This document shows, one piece after another, positions 47,149 through 55,550 of a DNA stretch of 60,566 nucleotides; within the stretch, counting starts at the first letter, position 1, and the number at the start of each line of letters is the position of its first letter. The notes below the pieces were generated by a model. The model worked only from the letters and a program-made list of their open reading frames with translations, had not been told where the DNA came from and searched no databases. The translations under genes and the position numbers were made by a program. The DNA comes from Acidobacteriota bacterium (GTDB taxonomy: Bacteria > Acidobacteriota > Blastocatellia > Pyrinomonadales > Pyrinomonadaceae): contig JAFAVK010000088.1 of the NCBI GenBank assembly GCA_019242475.1, positions 1 to 60,566 of the forward strand, in the 5' to 3' direction.

Positions 47149-48195
47149 ATGCAGCTGGATAAATCGTCACACGCATTTCTTTCCATACCTTACGGGAAGA
47201 CACCGCAAGACAAAATATACTGGAAGGCTGTCGCCTCGGCAATCAAGGGTGCCGCCAACTTAATCGAAGGAGTGCAGCTGAGTATTAGAACCGCCGAAGA
47301 GCAGGTTAGGGCGTTCACGATTAAAGACAACGTGATCAATCTTATTAACGACTGTGACTTCACGATTGCGGTCATTTCCGGTAAGAACCCGAATGTTTTC
47401 TGGGAAATCGGCTACACCGAGGCTCAAAAAAAACCGGTCGTTTACCTCGTAGATAAGAACATGGAAGAGTTGGAGGAATCGCCAGTTTTAATAAGTGAGG
47501 CTTTGCGGTGTTCGTACAGCATTGATGATCTTAAGAAAGCGGTCGAAAATAAGGAGGCTCCTTTGGAATTGGCCGTGAAGCTGAAGTCGCACCTTGAGTA
47601 CGCGATTAATTCCGCGAAGGCCAGTCCCAAGCCGCCCAAACTCGTTGCCCTTAATAGCCGTGAAGAATGCAATCTCCCTACACTCGTGGCGGGTGCCAAC
47701 GTTCGGATTCACTTGATAACCTCTAATCTCAGCTATTTTTCTGATGTCGATAACTTTACCGTCAAAGATGCGAAGAAGGACAAAGTCTTCGCCTTCGACC
47801 CGGCTGTTGAACGGGGCGTGGAAGTTATGATTTTAACGATGGATCCTGAAAGCCCAATAGTGAAGTACAGGGCCGAACAGTTAAAGTTTGAGTACGATGT
47901 CGGGAGCTACCGGGATGAGCTAAGAGAGAGTGCGAGAAGGTTCTATCAGCGTTATAAAAAAGAGAAGAACGTTAGCATCAGATTATACGACGACTTACCC
48001 CTTCAGATAACAATGATGGTGGACGATCAGGTGATGACCAGCGTAATGAGCAGGGGGAGCAGGAGTCGTAAAAATCTTCATTTTCTCTTAGACAAATCTT
48101 TTCCGGGCGCGGAAAACTTCGAGCAGCATTTCTCTGAAGTTGGTGCTGGCCCTTGCCATCATATCAGCACATTCAAATGGGCCGAACAGATATAG
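47149..48195 (+). CDS. TIR-like/deoxyribosyltransferase-like domain with PLD-like C-terminus
   Basis: A 348-residue protein. Residues 1-125 look like a TIR or nucleoside 2-deoxyribosyltransferase-like domain: HAFLSIPYG, INDCDFTIAVISG and NPNVFWEIGY, where Glu86 sits at the usual catalytic position. Residues about 180-348 resemble the PLD-like regulatory domain DUF5919 (RGVEVMILTMDPESP, VSIRLYDDLPLQITMMVDD) but lack HKD motifs. It may process NAD or nucleotides on sensing a ligand, as in defence proteins (inference). The gene is visibly AT-richer than its neighbours (28 G/C of 60 in 47461-47520) and splits eno from gpmI, which suggests horizontal transfer. Confidence 0.65.
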   Translation: MQLDKSSHAFLSIPYGKTPQDKIYWKAVASAIKGAANLIEGVQLSIRTAEEQVRAFTIKDNVINLINDCDFTIAVISGKNPNVFWEIGYTEAQKKPVVYLVDKNMEELEESPVLISEALRCSYSIDDLKKAVENKEAPLELAVKLKSHLEYAINSAKASPKPPKLVALNSREECNLPTLVAGANVRIHLITSNLSYFSDVDNFTVKDAKKDKVFAFDPAVERGVEVMILTMDPESPIVKYRAEQLKFEYDVGSYRDELRESARRFYQRYKKEKNVSIRLYDDLPLQITMMVDDQVMTSVMSRGSRSRKNLHFLLDKSFPGAENFEQHFSEVGAGPCHHISTFKWAEQI

Positions 48196-48257
48196 GTAAA
48201 GCCCGCGCTAGTTAGTATGCGGAATTCTTATGAGAACTTGCGCCAAGGGGGAAACTG

Positions 48258-49805
48258 TTGACTGCTAAACTGGGGCCGCTCGCGCTCATCATCCTCGACG
48301 GCTTCGGTCACAGCGACGCGCGCGAAGGCAACGCCGTCGCGCTCGCCAAGATGCCCTTCTACGACGAGCTGCGCGAGAAGTACCCGCACACTCTCATCGA
48401 AGCCTCCGGCACCTGCGTCGGCCTGCCCACAGGCATCATGGGCAACTCCGAGGTCGGCCACCTCAACATGGGCGCCGGCCGCGTCATCATGACGGACATC
48501 CGCCGCATCGACTACGCGGTCGAGACCGGCGAGTTCTGTAAGAACGAAGCGTTCACAACCGCGATGGACGACGCGAAGTCACGCGGCGGTGCCGTCCACC
48601 TGATGGGCTTGTTGTCCGATGGTTTGGTTCACTCCTCGCAGGAGCACCTCTACGCGCTCATCCGCATGGCGAAGGAGCGCGGCCTGCAACACGCATACGT
48701 CCACTGCTTCCTCGACGGCCGCGACACGCCGCCCTCCTCGGCGCACCTCTACGTCAAAGCCTTGCAGGAGAAGATTGCGGAGATCGGCTTCGGCGAGGTG
48801 GCGACGGTCTGCGGCCGCTACTACGCGATGGACAGGGACAAGCGCTGGGAGCGCACGAAGCGCGCTTACGACCTGCTCGTCTCGGGCGTCGGCGAGCAGG
48901 CATCCGACCCGGTGGCCGCAGCCCTTCGCTCCTACGAGCGCGGCGTCACCGACGAGTTCGTCGAGCCCGTCTGTATCACGCGCGCCGACGGCTCGCCCGT
49001 GGCGACGATCAAGGACGGCGACGCGGTCATCTTCTTCAACTTCCGCGCAGACCGCGCGCGCCAGCTCACGCGCGCGCTGGCCGTGGACGACTTCGACGGC
49101 TTCCCCGTCCCAGACCGGCCGCAGATTGACTACGTCTGCTTCACGCTCTACGACCAGACCTTCGGCCTGCCCATCGCCTTCCCGCAGCTTCGGCACCAAA
49201 ACATCCTCGCCGAGGTCTTCGCCGCCGTGGGCGTGCGCAACTACCGCCTGGCCGAGACAGAGAAGTACGCGCACGTCACATACTTCTTCAACGGCGGCAC
49301 CGAGCGCGAGTACCCCTCCGAGCGGCGCCTCCTCGTCCCCTCGCCGAAGGTTGCGACCTACGACCTGATGCCCGAGATGGCGGCTTTTAAAGTCACAGAC
49401 AAGATTCTGCGCGCCATCGAAGAGCGCGACACCGAAGTCTTCATCGTCAACTTCGCCAACCCCGACATGGTCGGCCACACGGGGAATTTGGCGAAGACCA
49501 TCGAGGCCGTCCAATACATCGACACCTGCCTCGGCTGGATCACCAAAGCCCTGCGGACGGCCAAAGGCCGCTGCCTCATCACCGCCGACCACGGCAACTG
49601 CGAACAGATGATTGACCCACACACCGGCCAGCCCCACACCGCCCACACCAACAACCCCGTCCCCTTCCACCTCATCGACCCCGACTCCCTCGGAGTGAAG
49701 TTGCGCCCCGACGGCGCCCTCGAAGACGTGGCCCCCACCATCCTCGGCCTCCTCGGCCTCGACAAACCCTCCGACATGACCGGCCGCGACCTCCGCGAAC
49801 TCTAA
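48258..49805 (+). CDS. gpmI: 2,3-bisphosphoglycerate-independent phosphoglycerate mutase
   Basis: A 515-residue alkaline-phosphatase-fold enzyme. The start is a TTG at 48258 with AAGGGGGA upstream, giving the family opening [13 protein letters not shown]. Asp14 and Ser64 (in [13 protein letters not shown]) are the catalytic metal ligand and nucleophile. Later metal ligands are in [14 protein letters not shown] and ADHGNCEQM. It interconverts 3- and 2-phosphoglycerate, directly before enolase in glycolysis. It is separated from eno only by the AT-rich gene. Confidence 0.96.
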   Translation: MTAKLGPLALIILDGFGHSDAREGNAVALAKMPFYDELREKYPHTLIEASGTCVGLPTGIMGNSEVGHLNMGAGRVIMTDIRRIDYAVETGEFCKNEAFTTAMDDAKSRGGAVHLMGLLSDGLVHSSQEHLYALIRMAKERGLQHAYVHCFLDGRDTPPSSAHLYVKALQEKIAEIGFGEVATVCGRYYAMDRDKRWERTKRAYDLLVSGVGEQASDPVAAALRSYERGVTDEFVEPVCITRADGSPVATIKDGDAVIFFNFRADRARQLTRALAVDDFDGFPVPDRPQIDYVCFTLYDQTFGLPIAFPQLRHQNILAEVFAAVGVRNYRLAETEKYAHVTYFFNGGTEREYPSERRLLVPSPKVATYDLMPEMAAFKVTDKILRAIEERDTEVFIVNFANPDMVGHTGNLAKTIEAVQYIDTCLGWITKALRTAKGRCLITADHGNCEQMIDPHTGQPHTAHTNNPVPFHLIDPDSLGVKLRPDGALEDVAPTILGLLGLDKPSDMTGRDLREL

Positions 49806-50418
49806 CCAGCCGCCGGCACGCGTAGAGAGGCCCCCGGCACCTGCGAAATCCCCACCGGCGCGTGTAGAGGAGACATTTCCACCTGTCGAGACGACTTCGG
49901 CAGGTGTAGAGATGGCCCCGGCGGCTGTAGAGATCGTCTCGACAGGTGTAGAGATGACTCCGACAGCTGCAAAGTGTACGCCGGCGGACGTAGAGTTCAT
50001 CCCGACAACTGTAGGATTTATACAAACAGCCGCAGCATAAATAAAATTAATGCAAAAACCGCCCCGGCGACCGTAGAGACGGCCCCGCCAACTGTAGAAA
50101 CCGCTTCGCCGGCAACCAAATCCATCCTGGCGGCCGCAACATTACCCCACCTAACCCAACAAACGGCCCCGGCACACGCCCAGCCCGCACCGGCACGACC
50201 GCAGACGGCCCGGCGCCTCTCAAGGCGGCTCCGCCGGCCGCAGAATTCACTTCACCGGCCTTCCCCATCAGCCCCCTGCCCTCCGCGCCCGGCTCCATCA
50301 ACATACCGTTGACACCCCGCTGCTGCGGTAATATCCTCTCCGCGCTTTTCTGGTTATCGCGCTGGCAAACAATGGTTCGACGCCAGCGAGGGCTAGTAAG
50401 ATAGATTGAGGGTTGGCT
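49806..50418. other. Non-coding gap holding a 21-bp repeat array
   Basis: No gene of normal codon use was seen between gpmI and brnT. The first 350 bp are the tandem array listed separately. The rest (50150-50400) is Pro/Ala-codon-rich, GC-rich DNA that looks like a decayed continuation of the array, followed by the brnT 5' region. Confidence 0.6.
49815..50156. repeat. Degenerate 21-bp tandem array with a GTAGAGA core
   Basis: The core GTAGAGA (or a variant) begins at 49822, 49843, 49864, 49885, 49906, 49927, 49948, 49969, 49990, 50011 and 50032, exactly every 21 bp. After a 1-bp slip it continues at 50052, 50073 and 50094, then after another slip at 50112 and 50136 (24 bp apart) with weak cores. 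The rest of the unit is loosely CCGRCRRCT. Units differ at many positions, so the array is old. In the minus frame it reads as heptapeptides (ISTPxEx), but no gene is supported. Confidence 0.85.
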
Positions 50419-50712
50419 GTGTATTTTGAGTGGGATATACAGAAGAATAAGCTGAACATCAACAAGCACGGCCTAGATTTCGCCGATGCACATGAGGTGT
50501 TTTTGGGGCCAATGCTCGCCAACCTCGACACACGGCAGGATTACGATGAAGACAGATGGATAGGGATCGGCTACTTACGCGGGCGGGTCGTGGTGATTGC
50601 GTTCACCGAACGCAGTGAGGGTATAATCCGTATCTTCTCAATGAGGAAGGCGACGAACAATGAGCGCATTAGATTTGAAGAAAACGTCAGAGACCAACTG
50701 GACGCGGATTGA
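50419..50712 (+). CDS. brnT: BrnT-family ribonuclease toxin
   Basis: A 97-residue protein if started at the GTG at 50419, six bases after GAGGG; a TTG at 50413 is the alternative. The family pattern is clear: YFEWDIQKNKLNINKHGLDF, then DYDEDRWIGIGYLRGRVVVIAFTER, and IRIFSMRKATNNERIRFEE, with the conserved His and Arg residues. BrnT is a RelE-fold ribonuclease that stops translation. It overlaps its partner by 53 bp, the usual BrnTA layout. Confidence 0.9.
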   Translation: MYFEWDIQKNKLNINKHGLDFADAHEVFLGPMLANLDTRQDYDEDRWIGIGYLRGRVVVIAFTERSEGIIRIFSMRKATNNERIRFEENVRDQLDAD

Positions 50713-51172
50713 CGAGATGTCCGACGACACGATTGACACGTCTGACGTTCCAGAGCTAGACGGGTCTTTCTTCGAAGGGGCGAAACTTCTCGTGCCAAAA
50801 GACCGGATGCTTGTAACAATGAAGGTTGGTGAGGATGACGAGGAAGAAGAGGATAACACGGCTGAAGAACGCAGCTTAGGCTTCTTTGAATATCTTGATG
50901 GGCCTCACGGCCACGAAGTCGCGCAGCAGGTTGTTAAGCTATTTGCGGATTTCAAGACAACTGTGCTGGACAGGACGTTGCAGGAAAAGCAGCAGGTTCT
51001 TAAATACCAACAGCACGTCCAAACGCGCATGTGGATAGTGCAAATAATAGCTTTTGTAGTAGCGTTGTCGTTGGCAGGCTTTTTAACTTACGCCGGGAAA
51101 TTCGACTCCGCATTTGCGATGCTTCTCGGAACGCTCGTCGGCTACTTTTTTGGTAAAGGCATTAAATCCTAG
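50660..51172 (+). CDS. BrnA-like antitoxin fused to two transmembrane helices
   Basis: A 170-residue protein. Residues 9-58 match the start of BrnA antitoxins (ETNWTRIDEMSDDTIDTSDV, then PELDGSFFEGAKLLVPK, followed by the RMLVTMKV strand that in BrnA begins the ribbon-helix-helix). The DNA-binding helices are replaced by an acidic stretch, an amphipathic helix, and two hydrophobic segments (about 124-144 and 150-165) with a GYFFGKG end. It has a GAGGAAGG ribosome site inside brnT. It may tether the toxin to the membrane, and it seems unable to autorepress like normal BrnA. This is inference; the fusion itself is plain in the frame. Confidence 0.72.
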   Translation: MSALDLKKTSETNWTRIDEMSDDTIDTSDVPELDGSFFEGAKLLVPKDRMLVTMKVGEDDEEEEDNTAEERSLGFFEYLDGPHGHEVAQQVVKLFADFKTTVLDRTLQEKQQVLKYQQHVQTRMWIVQIIAFVVALSLAGFLTYAGKFDSAFAMLLGTLVGYFFGKGIKS

Positions 51173-51516
51173 CTTAATCAACTCACCTATTATTCACAGA
51201 ACGTTGGCACATATGAGGGAATATGACTCTCGTGCCTCCACATCTCCGGTAATACCCTACGCCCTGCACCTAATCTCAATCCAGCACTAACAAGTTAATT
51301 TGGCTGATAAGCTAAGAATCAATACGCCGGCTACATTCAAGAAGAAATCCTGCGGGAACTCTCGTGCGACCGGTGGAAGCGCACGATAAAATAAATGCTC
51401 GCCAATGTCGCCGGCATCGACGCCTTCCTCAACGCCATCGAGATGTTCGTCAGCTAAGCCAAGAGGCGCGCCCTTGAGTGCGAAACCGTTGCGCGTGTTG
51501 TATCGTTTGGGTGGAG
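51173..51516. other. Intergenic stretch with decayed coding fragments
   Basis: Two short reading fragments look like remains of genes: one ending YIQEEILRELSCDRWKRTIK before a TAA near 51390, and one from an ATG at 51395 reading LANVAGIDAFLNAIEMFVS before a TAA at 51455. Neither is a credible gene. The stretch is AT-richer than average, like the BrnTA genes before it. Confidence 0.5.
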
Positions 51517-52584
51517 ATGAGTTTCGAGGCGCGCAACATTCTGGTGATTGATTTCGGGCAGTTGGGGGACGTGATTTTGAGTCTGCCGGCGCTGTCCGCA
51601 ATCAGGCGGAGGTTCCCGAAGGCGCGTGTGACGGTGGCGGTGGGCGGGGCGGCGGCGGCCGTGGTGGAGTTGGCGGGCGTGGCCGACGAGGCGCTGGCCG
51701 TTGACCGCGTCGGCTTACGCGACGGGCCGAAGCACCTGTCGGTGTGGCAGATCGGGAAGCTCGTGATGGAGGTGCGGCGGCGGAAGTTCGACTTCGTCGT
51801 AGACCTGCACAGCCTCTCGGAGACGAACCTGCTCGGCTTCCTCTCGGGCGCGGGGCAGAGGCTCTACGCGCGCCGCCCCGGCCGCTCGCTCGACTACCTC
51901 GCAAACTTCCGCCCCGCCCCGCCCGTCGAAGACCGCTCGAAGCACGCCATCGACAGGTATCTCGACGTCGTGTCGCCTCTGGGCGTGGGCGAGGTGTCGC
52001 GCGTGCCGCGCCTGCCCGTGCGCGAGGAGGACGGGCGCGCCGTGGACGAGATGCTGCGCACGGCCCTCGCGGGCGGGAAGATAAGAGGCCGGAAGGCGAC
52101 GGCCGGGGGCTTAGGCGACGGCCCGCTCGTCGGCATCTTCCCCGGCGCCGGACACCCGAGCCGGCGCTGGCCCGTCGATCGCTTCGCCGAGCTGGCCTGG
52201 ATGCTTGAGCGCAACGACTCCGTCCGCTCCGTGCTCTTCGCCGGGCCGGAGGAGCGCAAGCTCGTCCGCGAAGCGCTCACGAAGTTCCCGCCCTCGACGG
52301 TCGTCTTAGACCGCCTGACCGTGCCGCAGCTCGCGGCCGCCGCCGCGCGCCTCTCCGTCTTCGTCTCGAACGACACGGGGCCGATGCACGTCGCGGCGGC
52401 GGTCGGCACCCCCGTCGTCATCCTCATGCAGCACCACCCGATGTTCAACTGCTACATCCCGCCCGGCGAGCGCCACCGCGTCGTCGCCGCACGCACCATC
52501 GAAGAGATTACGGCAGACCTCGCCTACACGGCCGCCCGCGCCGCCTTCACGACCGAACGCGCCTCCTCGCTCTTTGAAGGTTAG
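51517..52584 (+). CDS. Family 9 (heptosyltransferase-like) glycosyltransferase
   Basis: A 355-residue GT-B enzyme from the ATG at 51517 (GGTGGAG upstream). It opens NILVIDFGQLGDVILSLPAL, typical of GT9, and has the C-terminal donor motif FVSNDTGPMHVAAAVGTPVV. VGIFPGAGHPSRRWPVDRFAEL is the central linker motif. GT9 enzymes add heptose or related sugars to the inner core of LPS or similar lipids. It stands alone, not in the large glycan locus, as expected of a core-type enzyme. Confidence 0.92.
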   Translation: MSFEARNILVIDFGQLGDVILSLPALSAIRRRFPKARVTVAVGGAAAAVVELAGVADEALAVDRVGLRDGPKHLSVWQIGKLVMEVRRRKFDFVVDLHSLSETNLLGFLSGAGQRLYARRPGRSLDYLANFRPAPPVEDRSKHAIDRYLDVVSPLGVGEVSRVPRLPVREEDGRAVDEMLRTALAGGKIRGRKATAGGLGDGPLVGIFPGAGHPSRRWPVDRFAELAWMLERNDSVRSVLFAGPEERKLVREALTKFPPSTVVLDRLTVPQLAAAAARLSVFVSNDTGPMHVAAAVGTPVVILMQHHPMFNCYIPPGERHRVVAARTIEEITADLAYTAARAAFTTERASSLFEG

Positions 52585-53027
52585 AGGCGCGCCTTCCGCC
52601 AATCCCTTTGCATCTGTATTGTTTGGCAAATGTTTTGGGTGGACAAACAATGTTCAGTGTGTATAATATTGTCGCTGCCCGGGCTCGTCCGCGGGCGGCG
52701 GGTGCAAGACCCCGTTAGAGGGTCACGGAGGGCGCCGGAAGGGATTTAAACGTCGCGTCTCCTACCGCTTAAGCGTCGGCTCAGTTTTCCCGCCCCAGAT
52801 TTTCTAAGGACGCCGCAAGCCTCAACAACGCTGCCGGGCCGGCCTCGGCAGACGGCGTCCGCCGCCGCAAGTCCGCCCTTGGAAGGGCCGCAGGTTTCGG
52901 CCCCAGACGAGCGTTGCGTCCCTCGCGCCGCCCGGCGTGACCCCGGACAAAAGCGCGGAACGTCACACCCGTCCGCCGAGGCTGCCCGGCAAGCTTTCGC
53001 CCACGCATATCTTCAGGAGTGACCGCC
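52585..53027 (+). ncRNA. Long structured leader (possible new RNA element) upstream of a TonB-tailed gene
   Basis: After the promoter at 52640-52667, about 350 nt precede the next ATG. The leader contains a GACCC-loop-GGGTC stem near 52716-52735, a stem starting GGACGCCG near 52808 and closing CGGCGTCC near 52860 with an inner GCTGCCG/CGGCAG stem, and a GGCCG/CGGCC hairpin near 52888. No peptide frame is convincing. I could not match it to rnpB, tmRNA, SRP RNA or a common riboswitch. It may be an untranslated regulatory leader or a separate small RNA. Confidence 0.4.
52640..52667 (+). promoter_or_regulatory. Strong candidate sigma-70-type promoter
   Basis: TGGACA (52640-52645) and a perfect TATAAT (52662-52667) are 16 bp apart. 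Transcription would begin near 52674, just before the GC-rich structured leader. Confidence 0.65.
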
Positions 53028-54218
53028 ATGTCGAAACGTTTGAACCTAACCTTGCTGCTGGCCCTTCTCCCCGCCGGCGCCCTCTCGGCCGCGGCGGGCG
53101 TCCCGCGCGACGCGCGCCTCTGGCGGCTCGGCGCGGCGCCCGCGGCGTTCGACGCCGCGGCGACCGAGCGCGAGCAGGACGGCCTCGCGGGGCCTGTGCG
53201 CCGCGTCAAGACCGAGACGGCCAAGATCATCGTCAAGGGCGGGAAGCCCGTCGAGGGCGACCGGCAGGTGCTGGAGACGACGACCTACGACCAGAAGGGC
53301 AACCGCGTGGACAACGCCTACTTCCTCGCCGCGGGCGGCTCGCTCACGGGCAAGGAGGTCTACAAGTACGACGAGCGCGGCAACATCGTCGAGATGACGC
53401 TGCACAACGACGACGGGACGCTGCTGGCGAAAGAGGTCTACACCTACGAGTTCGACGCCGTCGGCAACTGGGTGAAGATGACGACCTCGGTGGCGATGAT
53501 GGAGGCCGGCAAGGTCACCTTCGAGCCCTCGGAGGTGACGTACCGGACGATCTCCTACTTCCTCGACCAGAACGTGCTGGCGAAGATGTCGCAGCCGGCC
53601 GCCGCGCCGCAGAGCCCCGCGCCCGCCAGCAGCGCCCCGGCCGCCGCGCCGAACACGGCCGCGGCCAACGCGCAGCCGCAGCCCGTCTCGAAGCCGCAGG
53701 CGCCGGCCAGCAGCGCGGCCGCGCAGCCCAGGCCCTCTAACGCCGACGCGGCGAAGTCCGCGCCCGCGCGCAACACGGCCGCGCCGCTCATGGTCGCTTC
53801 GCTCGACAAGAGCGTGACGGCCGGCGCCCCCGCGCCCGCCGCCGGCTCCGCCAATATGCCGCTGGCCGAAGGGCCGGCAGTGAAGTCCGAGGGCGACGCG
53901 CCCGCGGCGCCGCCCGTCCGCACGGGGCCGCTCAAGCCCGTCTCGGGCGGCGTCCTGAACGGCAAGGCCATCAGCCTGCCCGCGCCCTCCTACCCCGACC
54001 TCGCGCGCCGCGCGGGCGCCGCCGGCGTGGTTCAGGTCGAGGTGGTGATAGACATTAACGGCAAGGTCATCTCGGCGAAGGCGACGAGCGGCCCGCCGAT
54101 TCTCCGGCAAGCGGCCGAGATGGCGGCGCGGCTCGCGCGCTTCAACCCGACGCTCCTCTCGGGCCAGCCGATGAGAATCTCGGGCGTCATCAACTACAAC
54201 TTCACGCTTCAGCCTTAA
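53028..54218 (+). CDS. Secreted protein with TonB-type C-terminal domain
   Basis: The product has 396 residues from the ATG at 53028, ten bases after CAGGAG; a GTG three codons earlier is less likely. A signal peptide (LLLALLPAGALSAAAG) is followed by a beta-repeat region with YDQKGN and YDERGN turns, as in RHS-like or MORN-like repeats (about 85-150), a long Ala/Pro linker (about 190-300), and a C-terminal TonB domain (YPDLARRAGAAGVVQVEVVIDINGKV). There is no N-terminal anchor helix, so it is not a classical energy transducer. It probably contacts an outer-membrane receptor or acts as a periplasmic adaptor (inference). Confidence 0.8.
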   Translation: MSKRLNLTLLLALLPAGALSAAAGVPRDARLWRLGAAPAAFDAAATEREQDGLAGPVRRVKTETAKIIVKGGKPVEGDRQVLETTTYDQKGNRVDNAYFLAAGGSLTGKEVYKYDERGNIVEMTLHNDDGTLLAKEVYTYEFDAVGNWVKMTTSVAMMEAGKVTFEPSEVTYRTISYFLDQNVLAKMSQPAAAPQSPAPASSAPAAAPNTAAANAQPQPVSKPQAPASSAAAQPRPSNADAAKSAPARNTAAPLMVASLDKSVTAGAPAPAAGSANMPLAEGPAVKSEGDAPAAPPVRTGPLKPVSGGVLNGKAISLPAPSYPDLARRAGAAGVVQVEVVIDINGKVISAKATSGPPILRQAAEMAARLARFNPTLLSGQPMRISGVINYNFTLQP

Positions 54219-54237
54219 AGGCCGCGCGCTCGAACGT

Positions 54238-54270
54238 GCGTGCGGCGCGCCGCCGAGACGCGCCGCACGC
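54238..54270. terminator. Perfect 12-bp GC hairpin after the TonB-tailed gene
   Basis: The stem 54238-54249 pairs perfectly with 54259-54270; the loop is CCGCCGAGA. It begins about 20 bp after the stop. There is no T-tract, so termination may need Rho or the hairpin may protect the mRNA end. Confidence 0.55.
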
Positions 54271-54374
54271 CCAGGCCCCCTCATGTCAACTTCCCCCCTC
54301 CCGACCCCCTCCGCGCCCACGGCGCCGACCGAATCTGGAAGCTAGCCCCCACACACCGAAACGAGGAATCATTC

Positions 54375-55466
54375 ATGGCACTTACCGGACAGTTGAGCGA
54401 CATGTCTCTGGCCGAGCTGATCGAGTTCTTCTGCAACCAGCGCAAGACGGGCCGGCTCAAGATCGATTACCCGCGCGGCCACAGCGTCTTCTTCATCAAG
54501 GAGGGCGAGCTGGTGGACGCGCGTGTCGGCGCGCTCTCCGGCCCCGAGGCCGTCTACTTCTCCCTGACGCTGCCGAACGCGGCCTTCGACTTCAGCCCCG
54601 ACGTGCAGGCCACGCGCCGCACCATCCACCACGCCTGGACGCAGGTCGTGTTGGAGGGCCTGCGCCGCCTGGACGAGGGGCTCTCGCCGACCGAGGCCGA
54701 CGCCTTCGGCAACGGCAAGTGGGAGCCGAGCGAGACCGAGCTGGCGCAGATGCTCGACCAGGTGGAGCACCTCGACTCCCTCCAGGCCAAGTCCACGCGC
54801 GAGAAGGAGCGGGCCGCCCGCGCCGCCGCGCCTCAGAAAGAAGAGCCTGCGGCCAAAGAGTCGCCGGCTAAAGAGGGCTCGCCCGAGCCCTTCTCGACGA
54901 TGGTCGAGCGCGCGGGCGGCGGCGGGTCGAAGAAGAAACTAGTGCTGTTGGGCGTGGCCGCGGCCGTCGTGCTCGCCTGCGCCGTCGCGGCCGTCCCGCT
55001 CCTGAACCGCGCGCCCGCGAAGACGGAGGCGACCAGCGCGGCGCCCGCGCCCGCCGCCCCCGCGCCCGCCGCGCCCGCCGAGGCGCAGCCCGCCGAAGCT
55101 TCAGCCGACGCGTCGGCCGCCCCGTCCGCGGAGGCGAATCCCGACGCGGCCGCCGCCGACGCCCGCCGCGAAGAGCGCGACCGTAAGGAACGCGAGCGCC
55201 GCCGCCGCGAAGAGGCCGCGAAGAAGGAGGATGCGGCGAACGCGCTCAACCCCGCCGACGCGCCCAAGCCCGCGACGCCCTCCGGCCCGAAGTCGGTCAG
55301 GGTCACGGTCACCTACGATGAGGCGGGCCGCGTCACCGCCGCCTCGGTCGCCGGCGCCACGCCCGGCGCCGAAGCCTACGGCTCGACGGCCGTCCGCGTC
55401 GCACGCGGTCGGCACTTCCCCGCCGGCAAACCCGGCTCCACCGTCGTCACCATCCCCGTCAACTAA
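54375..55466 (+). CDS. DUF4388 (PATAN-type) protein with membrane anchor and TonB-like tail
   Basis: The product has 363 residues from the ATG at 54375; the longer frame upstream is not credible. Residues 1-110 are a DUF4388 domain (ALTGQLSDMSLAELIEFFC; KTGRLKIDY; VFFIKEGELVDARVG), found in gliding, pilus and signalling proteins. One transmembrane helix lies at about 195-212. An Ala/Pro linker and an Arg/Glu helix lead to a small TonB-like C-terminal domain (VRVTVTYDEAGRVTAASVAG). It could connect a cytosolic signalling platform to the outer membrane (inference). The gene follows another TonB-tailed gene. Confidence 0.82.
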   Translation: MALTGQLSDMSLAELIEFFCNQRKTGRLKIDYPRGHSVFFIKEGELVDARVGALSGPEAVYFSLTLPNAAFDFSPDVQATRRTIHHAWTQVVLEGLRRLDEGLSPTEADAFGNGKWEPSETELAQMLDQVEHLDSLQAKSTREKERAARAAAPQKEEPAAKESPAKEGSPEPFSTMVERAGGGGSKKKLVLLGVAAAVVLACAVAAVPLLNRAPAKTEATSAAPAPAAPAPAAPAEAQPAEASADASAAPSAEANPDAAAADARREERDRKERERRRREEAAKKEDAANALNPADAPKPATPSGPKSVRVTVTYDEAGRVTAASVAGATPGAEAYGSTAVRVARGRHFPAGKPGSTVVTIPVN

Positions 55467-55467
55467 A

Positions 55468-55550
55468 CAGTAGGCAGTAGGCAGATGGCAGTAGGCAGTT
55501 GAAGGCAAGAAGTCTTCAACTGCCTACTGCCATCTGCCTACTGCCTACTG
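55468..55550. repeat. Heptad palindrome 7 (GGCAGTA type), perfect
   Basis: A perfect 37-bp stem, 55468-55504 with 55514-55550, has the loop GCAAGAAGT. The arm reads as heptamers AGTAGGC, AGTAGGC, AGATGGC, AGTAGGC. It begins 1 bp after the stop of the DUF4388 gene and contains the TAG stop of the convergent peptidase gene (55545-55547). Confidence 0.93.

Noticed and set aside
48579..50000. A minus-strand frame starting in the 21-bp array and running antisense to gpmI
   Set aside because: The repeated ISTPxEx start is only the array read in one frame, and the rest is antisense to a clear enzyme gene.
49815..50156. A CRISPR array
   Set aside because: The period is 21 bp with no separation into constant repeats and variable spacers, and there are no cas genes.
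52674..53010. RNase P RNA, tmRNA or SRP RNA
   Set aside because: I could not find the conserved core segments of these RNAs on either strand.
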